Shown here piece by piece: positions 1 to 12,820 of a DNA stretch of 64,000 nucleotides. Numbering within the stretch: position 1 is the first letter of the stretch; every line of letters starts with the position of its first letter. The notes beneath the pieces were generated by a model, which searched no databases, had not been told where the DNA came from, and worked only from the letters and a program-made list of their open reading frames with translations. The DNA comes from Armillaria gallica (Eukaryota; Basidiomycota; Agaricomycetes; Agaricales; Physalacriaceae): the NCBI GenBank assembly GCA_037576215.1, contig JBANDB010000003.1:2976001-3040000 (forward strand). Reading direction: 5' to 3'. Made by a program: the position numbers and the translations under genes.

Positions 1-1520
1 ATTTGATCAATCCTTTGTCTTGATCTGCTCTGCGATTATTGCAATCTCTCCATTTTTTATCACAAGCATCATATGCACATTTGCAATTTGTGTTTGCTCC
101 CCCAGCTACACCTCCCTCAACAAGACGATTAATAGCCATTAACAGGTCTCCCATTGTCACTTCTTGTTTAACAATAGGAGGAGCTGCTGGTGAAGTTACT
201 TCTGAGATAGGAGCTGAAAGCTGGGGTGCTACAGATGGTTGGGGAGGTGCTGGAGGTTGTGTTGGAAACATTGGATATCTGCTATGAGTCTGGTATGGAT
301 TCACATATGCTCCAGAGTTCATATCATGGAGTGCCTGTATCACTTCCCCCATTGATAGTTTAGGTTGTGGAGGAGCATGATGCACCTGAGGAGTGGGATC
401 TGTATATATTTGTTGTGGCATAGCTGGTGCAGGCATCTGCCATGTGGGATATGAAGCAGGAATACCCATTTGTGGTGATTCATATTGATACATTTGTGGT
501 GGGTACATCATTGGAAGATTTCCATAGGGTGAGAGTTGACTCTCCAGAATGTACTTGGCTGCTGCCTGGACAAGCTCATAGTCAAATGGTTCACCAGGCT
601 GCTGGTTTGGATGCATAAGAGACAACCGCTGAATGATATGCATCTGAAGTGCTGGATGAATTCCCTTGCTATAAAAATAGTTGAGATCTGTCTTGGAAAT
701 AAGTGGTGTAGTTCTCTGTAGTAGATCAAGGCCAATAGTCATGATATGTCGATCATATCAGCCAAAGTCATCTAGAGTTTGAATGGGTATCTTTTGAAGG
801 TACTCCACTACTTGCCACAAATGTGCAGAGGTGTAGCGATCTGTCTTATTTGCTTTTGGATAGTATGAGTAACACTGTGTCTTAAAGACAGTCCAATCTG
901 GAGTTGCTGCTCTAGCTCCTGGCAGTCTTCCCCACAATTCTCTAGCACTTGGATCCGTGTATAAGATTGCAGCATCAATGAAATCTTTGTCATCAGCCTT
1001 TCCAATGGATCTGCAGGTCCTCTCCACTTCATCAAAGAAGACAGACAATGTGAAGTTGTCTTCTGGTCCCTTCCATGTCCAATGTGGAGCTTTATTTGAC
1101 CCACGAAGCGGAAGTTGTTGTGGTGGTGGAGCTGTCATATTGGAATGTGATTGATTTGATGTAAAGAGATGCTGTGGCTGTAAAGGCAATTGTGAACTGG
1201 ATTGTTGAGAGAAATTATCTCTTGGAGAAGAGACAATAGGAGACGAAGATGCAGATGGAGTAAGGGGTGATAATGGAGAGTTTCCAAATGGATCAGAGAG
1301 AGATGTGTTAATGTGAGCGTGATGGGACTCTTCCTCTGGGACAATAGAAAAAAAAAATGATTGATCTGCTTCCTGGTCAGGAGTAGGTGGATGATGTTGG
1401 ATAGCAGCTGCTACAATTCTTCGTAGATTGTCCAATTCAGCTTGTAATTCGTTCTGATGTCTAATACGATCTGCAGTAGCACGAAGGTGTCTGTCAGAAA
1501 TTGTGAAATATCCCCCCTCG
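1..1520 (-). pseudogene. Ty3/gypsy Gag-like protein, family 2, runs off window start
   Basis: Read on the minus strand from about 1520 to 1. The N-terminal part holds a short helical stretch and a Ser/Pro-rich linker (about 1140-1435). A capsid-like Gag core follows from about 1110: WTWKGPEDNF near its start, then a LYTDPSARELWGRL segment, a YYPKANK segment, and further on QPGEPFDYELVQAAAKYIL. This spacing is typical of agaricomycete Ty3/gypsy Gag. One in-frame TGA (758-760) interrupts the core right after the residues QTLDDFG, and the same frame stays open from there to base 1, so it is one gene with a nonsense codon. The distal part is Pro/Gln-rich and leaves the window; any pol lies outside. 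Upstream on the same strand lies a probable LTR. Gag identity is fairly sure; the exact start codon is not. Confidence 0.75.
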
Positions 1521-1544
1521 CGGTGGGCTCCAGTTGTAAGGCTG

Positions 1545-2040
1545 GGAAACTAGGTGTAAACCAAAGATATGTTTCCTGACGAATTCTTTTGAATGCAAGG
1601 AGGGCTTCAACAATTCTGACAGATGTGTACTGGATTAATTGAAACGAATGAAATGGTTATTGAGATTTAACGATTAAGAAGATGTTAGGCAATGGTTTCC
1701 AGATACTGAATTGTATATAAATCTCCTGGTGATAGAGCCCTAGGTGGTGCTAGGCAGCAGCTATGCTTGGAGGGTAAATGCAAATGTATTGGTTGACCTG
1801 GCTAAAGATGGGGGAAAAAGTCCTCCTCCTCTCTGTCTATTTTATAGCTGCTTATATACTACTAGAGAACAATGAGTTTCCATACTTGGGAAACAATAGG
1901 TAGGAACAATGGGAGTACAGAACAATGAGATCAGGATGATAGAACAATGGAATTACAGAACAATAGAACAATAGGAGAGAACAATGATCAATGGGACAAT
2001 GATCAATATTTGATGATCAAAAGATCATGATGAGACAATT
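1545..2040 (-). repeat. Probable 5' LTR of the family-2 retrotransposon
   Basis: This stretch lies directly upstream of the minus-strand gag. It has a minus-strand TATA-like box (TATAAAATAG, near 1840-1850) and a U3-like block. The block (about 1865-2040) contains roughly ten copies of a short AACAAT(G/A) motif. Its far edge coincides with the point where Helitron coding sequence stops, consistent with an LTR element inserted into the Helitron. The second LTR is outside the window, so the boundaries and the target duplication cannot be set. I found no convincing primer-binding site. Confidence 0.5.
1865..2040. repeat. Short AACAAT motif array in putative LTR U3
   Basis: About ten irregularly spaced AACAATGG/AACAATAG motifs occur in 175 bp, spaced 8-25 bp. 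The minus-strand reading is CATTGTTC, resembling an HMG/Sox-type core (ATTGTT). Motif arrays in U3 often act as transcription enhancers in LTR elements; that role is inferred here. Confidence 0.45.
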
Positions 2041-2061
2041 TGGCTACATGAATCTGGGTTT

Positions 2062-5000
2062 CTATTGTGATCTGATGCTGAGATCTTGGATAGGGATCTG
2101 GAGAGGATGTTCTCTTCTTCCTGTATGCTGTCTTGGAGCATGGCAAAATGTGAGATAGAGCTCACATTGGTGCACAGCCTGCACTGGATGTGCACAATGT
2201 GAATGGGGTTCAGAGAAAGAGTAAGCTTCGAACGCAGCATCCCATGTGGTATCTTTGTCTGCTTTCAGATCTGCACCCATTCTCCAAGGATGGAACAGTA
2301 CAAGCATTGAAGCACAATAATATTCCCTATCACTCCTATCCTTTCTGGGCAGCATACCACCAACAAAGTTGGGTACCTTTCTATCCTTGTCGGGGCTCAT
2401 GTGCACGTGATGAGAATTGTGTAAAGGATGTCCCTGGGAGAAGTTGTATCTGCGGTACTTGCCTTTTTTCTTCTTTTTCACTTGTTGGCCAGTGATGTCG
2501 GTATTGGTATCTGGGTCCGTATCATGGGGGATATACTTCACTCTGCTGCTCCTGTCAGAGATGATGGGATCCAAGTCAGTGTGGTCGCCGTAGTCGAGAG
2601 GGGCATCATCGTCGTGATCGGATGGGACAATGAAACCATCTAAGGAATCCGTGTCATCATCACTGACTCGTTGGACAGGCTCGTTGTCGCAAGAATTGCC
2701 TCGATCTTCTAGGTCATTGTCAAAGTCACTCAATTCGATAGGTTTGTCGCTGTTGTCCTTCTTAGACTTGGTAGACGTTGATTTGTTCGACACATGCTTG
2801 CACAGACTAATCCAGTCATAGAGGCTCAAATCCTCCAGCTGTGTCAGATGATGGATATAGTCTTCGACAGGCGATATTCCAACAACGTTGTCCCAACCTT
2901 TCTTCAAAGTAATTTTGACATCGTCGAGAGACTCTCCATCTACCTTCCAATAGTTGCGCGCTTCAGCTATGAAGGACTTCCAATAGAATGTTGCAAATAC
3001 TCTATTTGTATAATGGTCAGGTAGTCTGAGGAGATAGGTACAGATCATAGGTGAGCCCAATTCGGTTTTTGCACCAAGCACATTAACCATTTGTGTCATA
3101 AGTTTTCTAGCACGATCTTTGCGACAGTGTTGAGGGTCGTCGGGATGATCGCAACTACGCTGAAATATAGATTGAATACAATCGAATATAGCGTGAGTCT
3201 TCAGACCTGGTTTGGTGATATAGTCTGTAACGTATATCAATACAGCCTTTATTACAGTGCCAGAATGGAGAGAGGTGACATCCGTGTTACAGCGGAATAT
3301 ATAACTGATGAGGGACGTGTATGTATTTATCCATTGCTCAGACTTCTTCAAGTTTATATGACCATTGTCATCTACATTACTAGTTTCCACAATCTTACAA
3401 GGGAACCGGGCTTTGCATCATTTCCACTTGTTGTCCTTGCATCCTTTTGTGTTCGCATTGCCCTTCAAAGTCCCATCTGGCCAAGTGTTGCTATGGCACA
3501 AATGTATATTGCATTTATTCACTATCATATCAACAACATTCTTGAAGGAGGACCACCACAAGTCAGTAGACTCGCCTCTCGCACATGCATCACATCTGTC
3601 AACATCACAGAGAGGGGGAGGAGAATCTGGCAGCACCTCTGTAAGATCATGGTAGCCGGGTTGTAGCATCGCAGCATGTCACATATCGGAGACGGAAGCT
3701 TGGGGTCCAGTTAAATAGTCACCCTTATGCACTGACTTCAAGTAAGCAATCAGCTCTTGACGAAATATAGAGTTGCCAGCAAGGAGCCTATCTTTGACCT
3801 GCTGTGGGCTAAGACTGTTGTATAACCATATGATCATATGAATATGCAAGGTTAAATGACCTTGTTGCTCGACTGTGCCGTAATATGCTGCAGTGTCACC
3901 AAACAAACCAGACAATGCGACATCTCCAGGCTGGAGGACATGCTGGATAAACAAGTTGACCATGAAGTTGAAGAACCGTGCAGTGGCAACAGGGTTGCTG
4001 GTTATGGCACGCACACGGTCTCATTCTTCCAGCAGAACCAGATCAAATTCAACAGTATTTCCCGCCTAATATACACATATAGGATGGCTGTGGTTGGAAG
4101 GTGCCATGGTAAAATACCACGAAGGGGCACCTTTGGCAGCCATTAGAGAGTATGCCTCGTTACACATATACTTCTTGGAAGTCAATGAACCCTGTACTTT
4201 ATAAGCGACATGATCAAGATCGTTGATAAGTTGGAAACAGTCCTTCTCCGCAGGTGTTGCAGGCATGACTGTCTCCCCTGCTCTCATCCTATCCGATAAT
4301 GCTTCCAGTACCTTATTGTCAACCCGCAACAGCCTCTCGGATATGTCAAAAAACTTATCCTTGGAAGCAAGGAGAAACCCACCCATGGTACTAGCCTTTA
4401 TCTGTTCATGACTGAATGCCACGAAGGGAAAAGCAATATCTGTCTGAAACCTTTTATCATGATACATGAGCAACCACTTCTTATGTGCTTTATCCGATAG
4501 GTCAGTGGTGCCCACACCACCCAAGCCGTACAGAAACAGCCACGGGAACATGGAAGGGTACAAGGTTGGATTATTATAGAGAGATTCAGGAGACTCTGCG
4601 TGACCAACCGTGAGAATGCCATGATTGGCTTTAAAGTGTCAGGCAGCCATAGTCTTTTGTGTCTTGATAGGAAGGGTGTCGAGACGTTCTCCAACCAACC
4701 CGTGCACGACAATAGGACAGGGACCGTGAGTAGTACCGTCTGCATCATCATTGTCAAACACACTGGTTTCTTCAGGGACTTTATTACTCTGTTGATCCTT
4801 GTAAACGACAGCGACGGGAGCTTGTCCATCAGTGTACATTGCGAGATTTTCCATTGACACTTCGACATCTTGATAGTCACAGTGATTAAGCCTCAGCCAT
4901 TCCAACGATTCTACAATGTTTTTATGCCTCACCAACAACGGTGTACGTTTCATGTCATCTTCTGTAGGGGAGGATGGTCCAGTGAAAATGACTGCCAGAA

Positions 5001-6322
5001 CTTCATCAAGTTCGTCCTTAGGAGGAGGCAAGACTGAATATACCTTGGACACAGGAGACTCAAACGCAACAACGTGGGATATCATTTTCTGGGAGCTGAG
5101 AGGGATGAGCAGACAGTGCAACCCAAACGAAGCAACAACTATGGCAGATGCGAGACACAAGAAGACAGTCCGTGAAAGACAGACGAGAGAGTACCTCAGG
5201 CACTTCCCCAACCCATAAATCATGTGCAAGAGCATGTTTAGGGATGATACCTTTACGCACTGATGCTCTGCATGGCAGACAGATGAGATCTGTAGTTCGA
5301 TCCACAACTGGACCACCCAGTGACGCGATAGGGTCTGTGGCCATAAATCTCTCCTTTTGAGTGGCACCATCATTTTCAAGGATAGAAAAGAAACAGGAAA
5401 CATGATGGGCGTTGCTCAAATGTCAAAGTGGCTTGAGTTGGCCGCAGACAGTACATCCTGCTTCTTTAAATATCTCAGGTTGCATAGCGTCGACACAGGA
5501 TCGGACAATAGAAGCCTCTCGTGCACTGTCCAACACAGGAGGTGGGAACTGTGCCAGATGCGGGATCGGTGCAGATGAATCGGCGGCTAAGACGTCAGGT
5601 GCAGTAGACTTGCATGTGGCAGGAGCGTCAAATATAGGTATACGTCTAAACAATGTAACATGCGTGTCACAGGCCATACAGTGGTGGGTTACAAGGGTTT
5701 CAACCATCAGCTGCTTTGACGCCCGAGTAGTAAGCCCAGTGTCGTGTATCTTGACAAGGGTGCAGAGATCGTTTAGCGGTATACTTGATGCAATGACACC
5801 GATAGGAACATGTACGGCAACAAAAGTGTCATCAGCTGGGAGAGTATTAGTTTTTACTACGTGACTGTGAAATCTGTACCGCATGGAAGGTGCAAGACCG
5901 GAAGGAGCAGATTCGCCATCAGCAACACTCATGTAAGGGGAGATCACTTCATGCGACACAAAGAGATGGGCACCACGGCCCCCACCAACATTATAACGTG
6001 TATGAGACAGTATGGGGTAGCCCTGATCAATATTCCGAACTAGGAGAACACGAGACCACACATACTCAACGAATTCGACTGCAAGAGCATATGACATTCG
6101 CAATAGATCAATGGACATGCAGGAGACAGTGAGAACACACAACTGATGAAGTAGATTCGGAAAACATTTCAAGAGACATGGATGGAAGCAACACAATATC
6201 CACCTGACCTGGCAGCAAGAAGCAGACAACACATGCAAAAAAACCTGATGTGGGCGATCAAGAACATAGAACCCTCGTGGACAGGCAATAGCATCAGCTG
6301 TGCCGGCACGCTTGACGAGCAA
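2062..6322 (-). pseudogene. Helitron Rep protein, N-terminal two thirds, helicase missing
   Basis: This is a rolling-circle transposon (Helitron) replication protein read from 6322 down. In order: an N-terminal region with FKEAGCTVCG (about 5440); a DUF6570-type segment with ENDGATQKERF and ALAHDLWVGEVP (5060-5400); a segment with VYSVLPPPKDELDEVLA (about 5000-5050); the Helitron_like_N start MYPSMFPWLFLYGLGG (about 4560); and the Rep HUH histidine motif LHIHMIIW near 3830-3850. Further on are GGMLPRKDRSDREYYC and FHPWRMGADL (about 2260-2340). The PIF1-type helicase domain that should follow is absent because the LTR element begins there. The frame is broken by several in-frame TGA codons (e.g. 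4639-4641, about 4018-4020 and 3675-3680), one TAG near 4066, and one apparent frameshift near 5080. It is a dead, truncated autonomous copy. Helitron termini were not located. Confidence 0.85.
3829..3855 (-). other. HUH endonuclease histidine motif of the Helitron
   Basis: The residues HIH, flanked by hydrophobics (LTLHIHMIIW), form the metal-binding His-hydrophobic-His motif of HUH nucleases that nick DNA in rolling-circle transposition. It sits after GDTAAYYGTVEQQGHL, as in other Helitron Rep domains. The catalytic tyrosines downstream were not assigned with confidence. Confidence 0.7.
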
Positions 6323-6329
6323 TGCGATG

Positions 6330-6860
6330 ACTGTAAAGAAGAAAGGAAGAAGTTTAGGTACAATGCAAATATACGTGGGAACTAACCTATATGTGAATAA
6401 CAGACCAAAAGCACACAGCTAACAGTGACATGACAGGCCAAGAGGAGTTTTACGGCCACTGATCCAGACACTACGCGATACCGTCAGTCAGTACACATAT
6501 CATAAGATATGCAAACTATGAACATACCAATGAGCACTGGAACAGGGAAGAAAGCGACGGCGCATCGAGTGTGTGGTACAAGCAATCGAACGAATCTCGA
6601 TAACTAAGGACCATGAGCATACATCTGGAGTAGCCGAGAACAAACCCACAGTCGATTCCCAGTAACCTAAGAGAGCATAAAAGAGTGAGACCAGAAACAC
6701 GACAATCTATGTCGTGGATAGACACATGGGAGGAGTATGCAGAGTCAGCAATGTTCAGATACACCGTGATAGGGAGAGAGGAAGATGGGAAGGCTGATGA
6801 AGGCGTGATAATTTCAGTGGCACCCCAATATTTGGCAGGCAAACAAGGCAACATTTATTT
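6330..6860. other. Helitron 5' flank, no gene recognised
   Basis: There are only short open frames on both strands, none with recognisable features. This may hold the Helitron 5' end (expected to start TC after a host A), but I could not fix a terminus. Confidence 0.3.
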
Positions 6861-6865
6861 TCAAT

Positions 6866-6990
6866 AATATGAGATAGATATCTAAATTTTATATAAGGGA
6901 AAAAGATAATTAATTTTTTAAATTTTTTTAAAAAAAACACATCCCCGATATAAGGGGCATAAAACCGATTTTGGTATATACAGTAATTAT
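6866..6990. other. AT-rich spacer between Helitron flank and F-box gene 1
   Basis: About 125 bp are strongly AT-rich, with runs of T and A, immediately downstream of the minus-strand stop of F-box gene 1. It could be the gene's 3' UTR or polyadenylation region. No inverted repeats were recognised. Confidence 0.4.
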
Positions 6991-8610
6991 ATATGAACAA
7001 TATGAAGATCATCCACCTTCACGAGTGCCAAAGGGCAGGTCTTCAATTTTTCAAGCACGTCAACTACAACTGCCGCTGACAAATCTTCAGCAAGAAAACG
7101 GTGAGCCAGGGATAACGTGATCTGGAAAATGCCACAGAGATCGTGACTTGAATTAGCATCGGTAGCTGCAAGAACGTGCAAAATAGATGTCAAGGAGAAA
7201 GCGGCATACAGATAAGGCAATTGATTGGCATGATGGTAAACAACGAGGTCAAATTTTGAGCATGGGTCAGATCTGCGCTCGGACGACCAAGAAGAGCATC
7301 TGAGGAGTATGGAATGGAGATTGACAACGTTGACCTCTACTTGGAGACAGGTCAGGTTAGGTAACCCACTGAGAGTGAAGGCATGCGCATCACCGGGATG
7401 TTTTGCAACAGCTGACAATACCATCATATCAGCACAAGACGTCTATGGCAAAAGGCAGGAGCAATACTCACGAAAGGATAATCTCAGCATCGTCAGATTA
7501 GAGCCAGCCCACTGAACAATCGAAGGAAACATGTATGTGACATTAGGACTGAAGCGAGCGTCGAGCTCTTCCAAGTTGTTCATGCGAAGACAATACAGGT
7601 AGACCTCCGATGGGAGAAGAAACAGCTCTATGCTCAAGCCTTCACTCGACAGAGGGAATAGCTGCAGCAGTAGCGGAGGCATATCACGTTTGTCGACTAT
7701 AGACGACAGGACAGGGCCAACCTCATCCAGGAAATCGATAACAAGTCTACACAGACTGGGAGGAGTGGCAGACAGGATGAAACCCTGTAAGACATTGGTG
7801 ATACCTCTCTCTGACCTCCAGAACTTAAGTCCGGCGTCTGTGAGGGGACGAGGAGGTGTCTAACACAACAGAACAAAATAAAATAGTATAAAATGAAAAG
7901 AAGCAGACACATTAGGTCAGACAGAAGGTCATTCAGAAAGGACAAAGATTACATACAATATGACCATCATGAACGGAACACAGAGTCAACGAATGAATAT
8001 GTTCGCACAGGGACAGCATGGTCTCAACGCAATGACCTTGAAGTGAACAGTGTTCCAGGTTCACCGTCATGACAGCACATGGTAGGATGTACGGATACCG
8101 GATCACAGGAAAATGGCGTACAGAGGAATGGGTACAGCGGACTGTGATAGACTGGACATGGGGGAGGACAAGATAGAATGAAGGGGCCACAAAGCATGGC
8201 CAATTGTGGTAGGCGACACCGCAGACCCATAATGCAAACCAGCTTCAACATGCACCATGCAACAATAGCAGCTCAGACACGAATGCATATGCCTCAGCCT
8301 CCCGGCGCTTCTCAGGAGTATCGAACTCAGCTTGCCAATGTGCTCGCATCTGGAACACAATTTTCGAATGGGTGTACTGACTTGATGCGAAACACCAGTC
8401 CTGGCTCACACAACATGCGACAAGCAAAGTGTCATGAGATGTCACCACAAAGACAAGGTCCAGGAGTTCCAGAGAGATGTCACTGGGCTGACGAGGACTA
8501 ATGATGTCGACATGGAACGATCGTGTGCGAGGGATAGTTGAAGAAGTGGTAATGGCCCAAGGGTGACGCAGCTTGAACAGACAGATGAAGTCCGGCATGG
8601 AAGAGTAGAG
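6987..8610 (-). pseudogene. F-box/LRR-like protein, gene 1, with one in-frame TGA
   Basis: F-box proteins recruit substrates to SCF ubiquitin ligases, and agaricomycetes carry large families of them. Reading on the minus strand, an F-box motif lies at about 8430-8500 (DISLELLDLVF, then LVACCVSQDW). Diffuse leucine-rich segments follow (e.g. VNLEHCSLQGHC). I place introns at 7860-7956 (GTATGT donor) and 7412-7471 (GTGAGT donor, CAG acceptor); both preserve frame, and the join gives SVHDGHI followed by TPPRPLTDAGLKFWRSERG. Stop at 6987-6989 (TAA). An in-frame TGA at 8245-8247 splits the exon after LLLLHGAC while the same frame continues open, so this is a nonsense change (probably from CGA) unless a small intron removes it. 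The true start upstream of the F-box is uncertain; an ATG near 8600 is possible. Confidence 0.6.
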
Positions 8611-8619
8611 CCACCCACC

Positions 8620-9840
8620 CTCATTGGTAGACAATAGAGAAAGCAAGGACGACTGGTAACGGAAATAAGGGTGAGATCCTGGCAGAACATCAGATGCAGA
8701 CACAGGTAATTGAAAATATCTAGATGTACCATCGTCATAGGCAGCGACTACATCGGACAGATGTAGGCCGTACTCCGTGTATGCAACCAAGTTGAGAATG
8801 TCTTGATAAACAGACACATTGAACTGTACAAAATGATCATTAAGACCGCAATGTAGGGAAAGGGAGTTCGACATACAGGTTGGGAGAAGGCAAGGATGTA
8901 CTCGTCTTCTGTTATATCCATGACAATCGAAGAAAGATAGCTGCTGCAAAGGGAGGGATGAATGGAAAGATGGAAATAAAGGTCGGAGGGGGGCAATAAC
9001 AAAGACACTATAAGCAATAGTAAAAAGAAGGATGATGAGAGAGGTTAAAACCTGACAAACAGGGACGGTGCAAGAGTAAGAGATGGGGTAGAGGACAGAG
9101 GGACGACACAGTCAGGCATGCCAATTTAAATGATACGGAATAGTCGAAGCAGCCGCGTTGAATATGGACCCAAGGAAATATCAGCTACGAATGGATTACA
9201 AATTAAAGGAAGGAAATAAGATTATAATGTAAAAGGGGGGTCTAACAGTGAAAGCGACCATGGAAAAGGCAACAGAGTCTACAACCAAAAATTAAAAAAC
9301 ACATCAGAAGATGGAGCCTGGAGAGCTGTTGAATGGACTTCAGCACATAAGGGGTACATCCAAGCAATACGGTTCAAAAAAAGGCATAACGATGCTCGAA
9401 GGAAAGACAAAACAACAGCAACAAGCAGACAGCGATACTCGTAGACACCACAGGACATCCAAAGATCGTTGCAAATACAGGCAACAAAAGGAGAGCGACG
9501 AAGTATTAGATGGGTGCCCAATAACAATGCAGGGGATTCACGCAAGAAGGCAGCAGTGGAATTACCACAGCAAGGCAAACGAAGAACTATAGGGAAGTAA
9601 ACGAAGGGGCTGATCAAAATGGACGAGGCGATTGAGAGTGGTCACGATGGACCCACGTGGCAGGTCATTGACTTCAACACTGGCATGAAGGGAGCCGTAA
9701 TGAAAAATTAGAAGTAAAGAAGCGAAGTAATGTCAAATCTATTATGTATTTATGAAAATACAGCAGCACAACATCAGATCCAAAGGGGAATATATATATA
9801 TTTCTTTAAATAAAACCTAAAACTGAAGAGAGAAAATCCC
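8620..9840. other. Intergenic, no confident gene
   Basis: Minus-strand open frames around 8750-8949 may be upstream exons or UTR of F-box gene 1 but have no recognisable domain. 9020-9840 holds only short, low-complexity frames. The plus strand is purine-rich in places, as often seen near fungal promoters. Confidence 0.35.
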
Positions 9841-9844
9841 TGAT

Positions 9845-11662
9845 CTACAATATCAATGTATCGCCATGGTATCTACGACATTCTGCCCCGGCCAATACTA
9901 ACTCAGTATCTCTGGAAAGGGATGCGATGACAGACAGTGCATGGTCATAGTCAGGGTCATGGATGAGGTATATAGGGTCTCTGAGAGAAAAAGTAAACTG
10001 ACCACCAAAAGCTGTACCTCCATTGGCAGCAGATCCAATGAGATGCTCCTTTATGTGGAATGTGGGAACCCAATCCTCCAGGCCGATGTGCATCCAATGA
10101 GATACTTCGAGTTCCAATAGGAGGACCATGGATGCAGCTGACTTGCACGAAAAGCTCCAAGTAGAAATAGTTTTCAAAGTATTACTGATACCATGGTAAT
10201 TGGCGTAAACATTGAGAGTAGACAACACGTGCAGACTGACCAAGCTGATATAAGGCACGAAACTGCCAGTGTGGTGCTCAGCTACAATGGCATTAGCAAA
10301 GATTCTGAACGGCGCCAAGAATGCAGTGACTCATGAATCTGAATAGTCAACGTGGTGAGCATACTTGTGACCTGGGGCCATATAGACGAAACATCCCCAT
10401 AATACTGAGTGCCCACATGAAGATCTAGCTCTTCTAGGGCACCCACGTCAGTCTGAAAAGGGTAATGCTCCCCATTGTCCAGGAACAGGTCGGTATCTGC
10501 ACAAGCTATAGGAGTGGAAAACAATTGATGCAACAATGCAAATCCGCCGATGAGGTCCGCATGCAAAATGTGTCTCTCCTCAAGCACACCATAAGCGTCG
10601 GTATGTAAGTCAAGCTTGATAAATCGGAGAGTTGGCGCTGGAGGGGCCAAAAGGAAGGGTCCACGGAAACTGTTGAGCCCAAGAGACTCCCATACACTAG
10701 CACGTAATGCAGCGGTCATAGGATCAGGAATATACTGGGGACAATGAATTGAATGAGCACGAGAACAAACCCAAAGAAGGGGGGGAAAAAAACGACTGAC
10801 AAGGGCTCCTTCCTGAATGCACTCGATATGAAGTCTCCGTAGCTGACCATCTGGAAGCAACATACCCTCCAAGCTGTATCCTTGGAGAGATATCTTCTTC
10901 AGGTGCAAATCAACGACCGTAGGAGGGAGGAGATATGGGCAAGGTATCCTGGGAGGGAATGTCTCCCCTTGACGCGATCCTCTGCCTTCAATCACTACAG
11001 ACTCAATGTGGGTAAGCAAGTGCAAGAAGAAATTGTATGTGAAGACAGGCCAGTTGAGGAAGCGGATACCGTGGACGATATGCTGCAAACCCAGCTGGAT
11101 GATAGCAGCAGAGAGGTCGATCTCGCACTCTATCGCATATATATGGAGGAACATTGCATCACCGTCGACGGCAGGATCGTCGATGATACAGATCCACCGA
11201 TCTGGCAGGGACAAAATGAGATAGCGGTGCGTATGTGGGGTCAATGAATCATGCCACCGAGTACAGATGAACCTAGCCAGCAGCTGATTAGCATGCGGGA
11301 GGCAAACGAATATTTCATCCCATATATCTTCTGAAATTGATTTGACGAGCTGGACCAGTAGGGAAGAGCATTTTGGGGCAAGGGATGACAAGGAGGCGTT
11401 GACGACCGGAGTTGTTTTGCAATGAGACTGGACTATACCACGTTTATATCCAAATGAGGCAGACAAGAGGCCTTTCAGATCACCAGCAAAGCTGACCAGC
11501 CATGCCATGTACTGATAATACATGTGGGTTCCTGCACACCAAGTTAGCGTGCATAGTCACATGGTCAGATATAAGTGTAGGAAGAGACACACCTAGCCGA
11601 AGGCGTGTCAAATGTTCAGACCAGGTGATACTGGCATCGTACGCATCAATGGCTTTCGCCAT
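9845..11662 (-). CDS. F-box/LRR-like protein, gene 2
   Basis: This is a predicted SCF substrate adaptor of about 570 residues. Exon 1 (11593-11662) starts MAKAIDAYDA. The intron 11532-11592 (GTGTGT donor, GTGCAG acceptor) joins in phase to exon 2, which begins THMYYQYMAW. The F-box lies at about residues 80-125 of the spliced protein (ISEDIWDEIFVCLPHANQ, then LLARFICTRWHDSLTPH). After it come leucine-rich, beta-strand-like segments (e.g. VVDLHLKKISLQG, LRRLHIECIQE) typical of fungal F-box proteins. Near 10290-10318 the frame shifts by one: the first frame stops at 10282 and a second frame continues from APFRIFANAIV to a TAG stop at 9845. Either a very small intron or a frameshift lies there; if a real mutation, the protein loses about 150 C-terminal residues. 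Confidence 0.65.
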
Positions 11663-12540
11663 GGCCCTGTAGTCTAACTATTAATGGACCGTGCATCAAC
11701 ATCAATCTGAAACGTCGGGATAGGACATACAGGACCATCCTCTACAACAGAAGGATCGAAAGGTCACATATAGTCACCACGACACGATGACTGGAGTAGA
11801 CAAGGTAAGAGGACGATGGAGGGGATGCAAGGTAGAGCAGGAGTAAAGAACAGGGGACGACAATAATCATATTATATACAGCGAATGATTGACCACGTAA
11901 CCGAGATGCAAAAAAAAAAAACATGTGCAAGAATGCACTGAACCATTGATGAAGCAAGATAAGGGTGATAAAGACTGAAAAATGCGATGAAGACGGATAG
12001 GGACAAGATTGTGGAGCACGTCACAGTACCTCAGAAAGTGAACACAGCAGATAGAGGCCCAGCTACAATGAGTGCATGCACTACGTCGCCGAAGAACATT
12101 AACTGGACAACTTTTGGGGAACAATAGCATATACCGGAAAGGTTACAACATCGATAGATGGAGGGAAACCATGGAACCGAAACAATAGGATAAGCAGCGA
12201 CCCAGCGAAGATGAATGGACAAACATTGTACCACTGAACAAGATGATTCCATAAAACCTTCGAGTCGGGTACTGCATAATCGTAGTGTACAACATGATGA
12301 GCCGTGTCAATTGAGCACACGGATGCGTGTTCCAGCAGGAAATATTCGAAAGACAGAGGAACATAACATGCAATGACCATGGAGGACATGGATGTAACGG
12401 ATAAGAAAATAACATAATGAATAAGGTTCACATTTGTCAATCAGACAGAGTCAAAACTGATGTCACATATCATGTTCATTTTGCAACACCAATAACTACA
12501 CACACATAGATCGATGGGAGATAACGCATACAGATGCTAC
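11663..12540. other. No confident gene
   Basis: Several overlapping minus-strand frames (e.g. 12099-12440) are open but leucine/cysteine-rich with no domain or clear exon structure. They could be downstream exons or the 3' region of the host gene that ends near 12541, because a GTGAGT donor-like site overlaps that gene's apparent stop. Confidence 0.35.
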
Positions 12541-12820
12541 CTAAGTTAACTCGATACTACAGAACTCACTCCATGGCGTAGCCAGCCTTGGCCAACACGG
12601 CAGGTTTAGGAGCCTGGCCCAAGAGAATAATGAATTGGACGTTAAGGTTGACATGGGGCTGACCGCCAGGAGACCATACACCGGGTGTATATCCAACAGC
12701 CACCAATGCAAACTGATCGAGGTCGCGGGTGACACGAGGCATGGTGGAGATATCATCAAAATCCTCTGGATGGAAGAGGAAGTGGCGACCCTTAGAAAAC
12801 CGCCCATCAAATATAGGAAC
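12541..12820 (-). CDS. Last exon of split host gene (unknown function), cut by chromovirus copy 1
   Basis: This exon encodes a compact module: IFDGRFSKGRHFLFHPEDFD, then DISTMPRVTRDLDQFALVAV, then GYTPGVWSPGGQPHVNLNVQ and FIILLGQ. It is well formed and free of stops, and I recall similar hypothetical proteins in agaricomycetes without a known function. The 5' part of the same exon lies about 12.9 kb away at 25731-25736, on the other side of the retrotransposon. The duplicated target GGAAC (12816-12820 and 25726-25730) proves the insertion. With the element removed, intron 25737-25796 splices in phase into this exon. The apparent stop TGA after residues GYAME overlaps a GTGAGT donor-like site, so another intron and exon could follow. 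Confidence 0.7.

Noticed and set aside
6870..6990. AT-rich block as a MITE or origin
   Set aside because: No terminal inverted repeat, target duplication or motif was found; it is probably just a 3' region.
11742..12440. Additional F-box or membrane protein gene from the hydrophobic minus-strand frames
   Set aside because: The frames overlap one another, are Leu/Cys/His-rich without pattern, and I could not chain them through splice sites.
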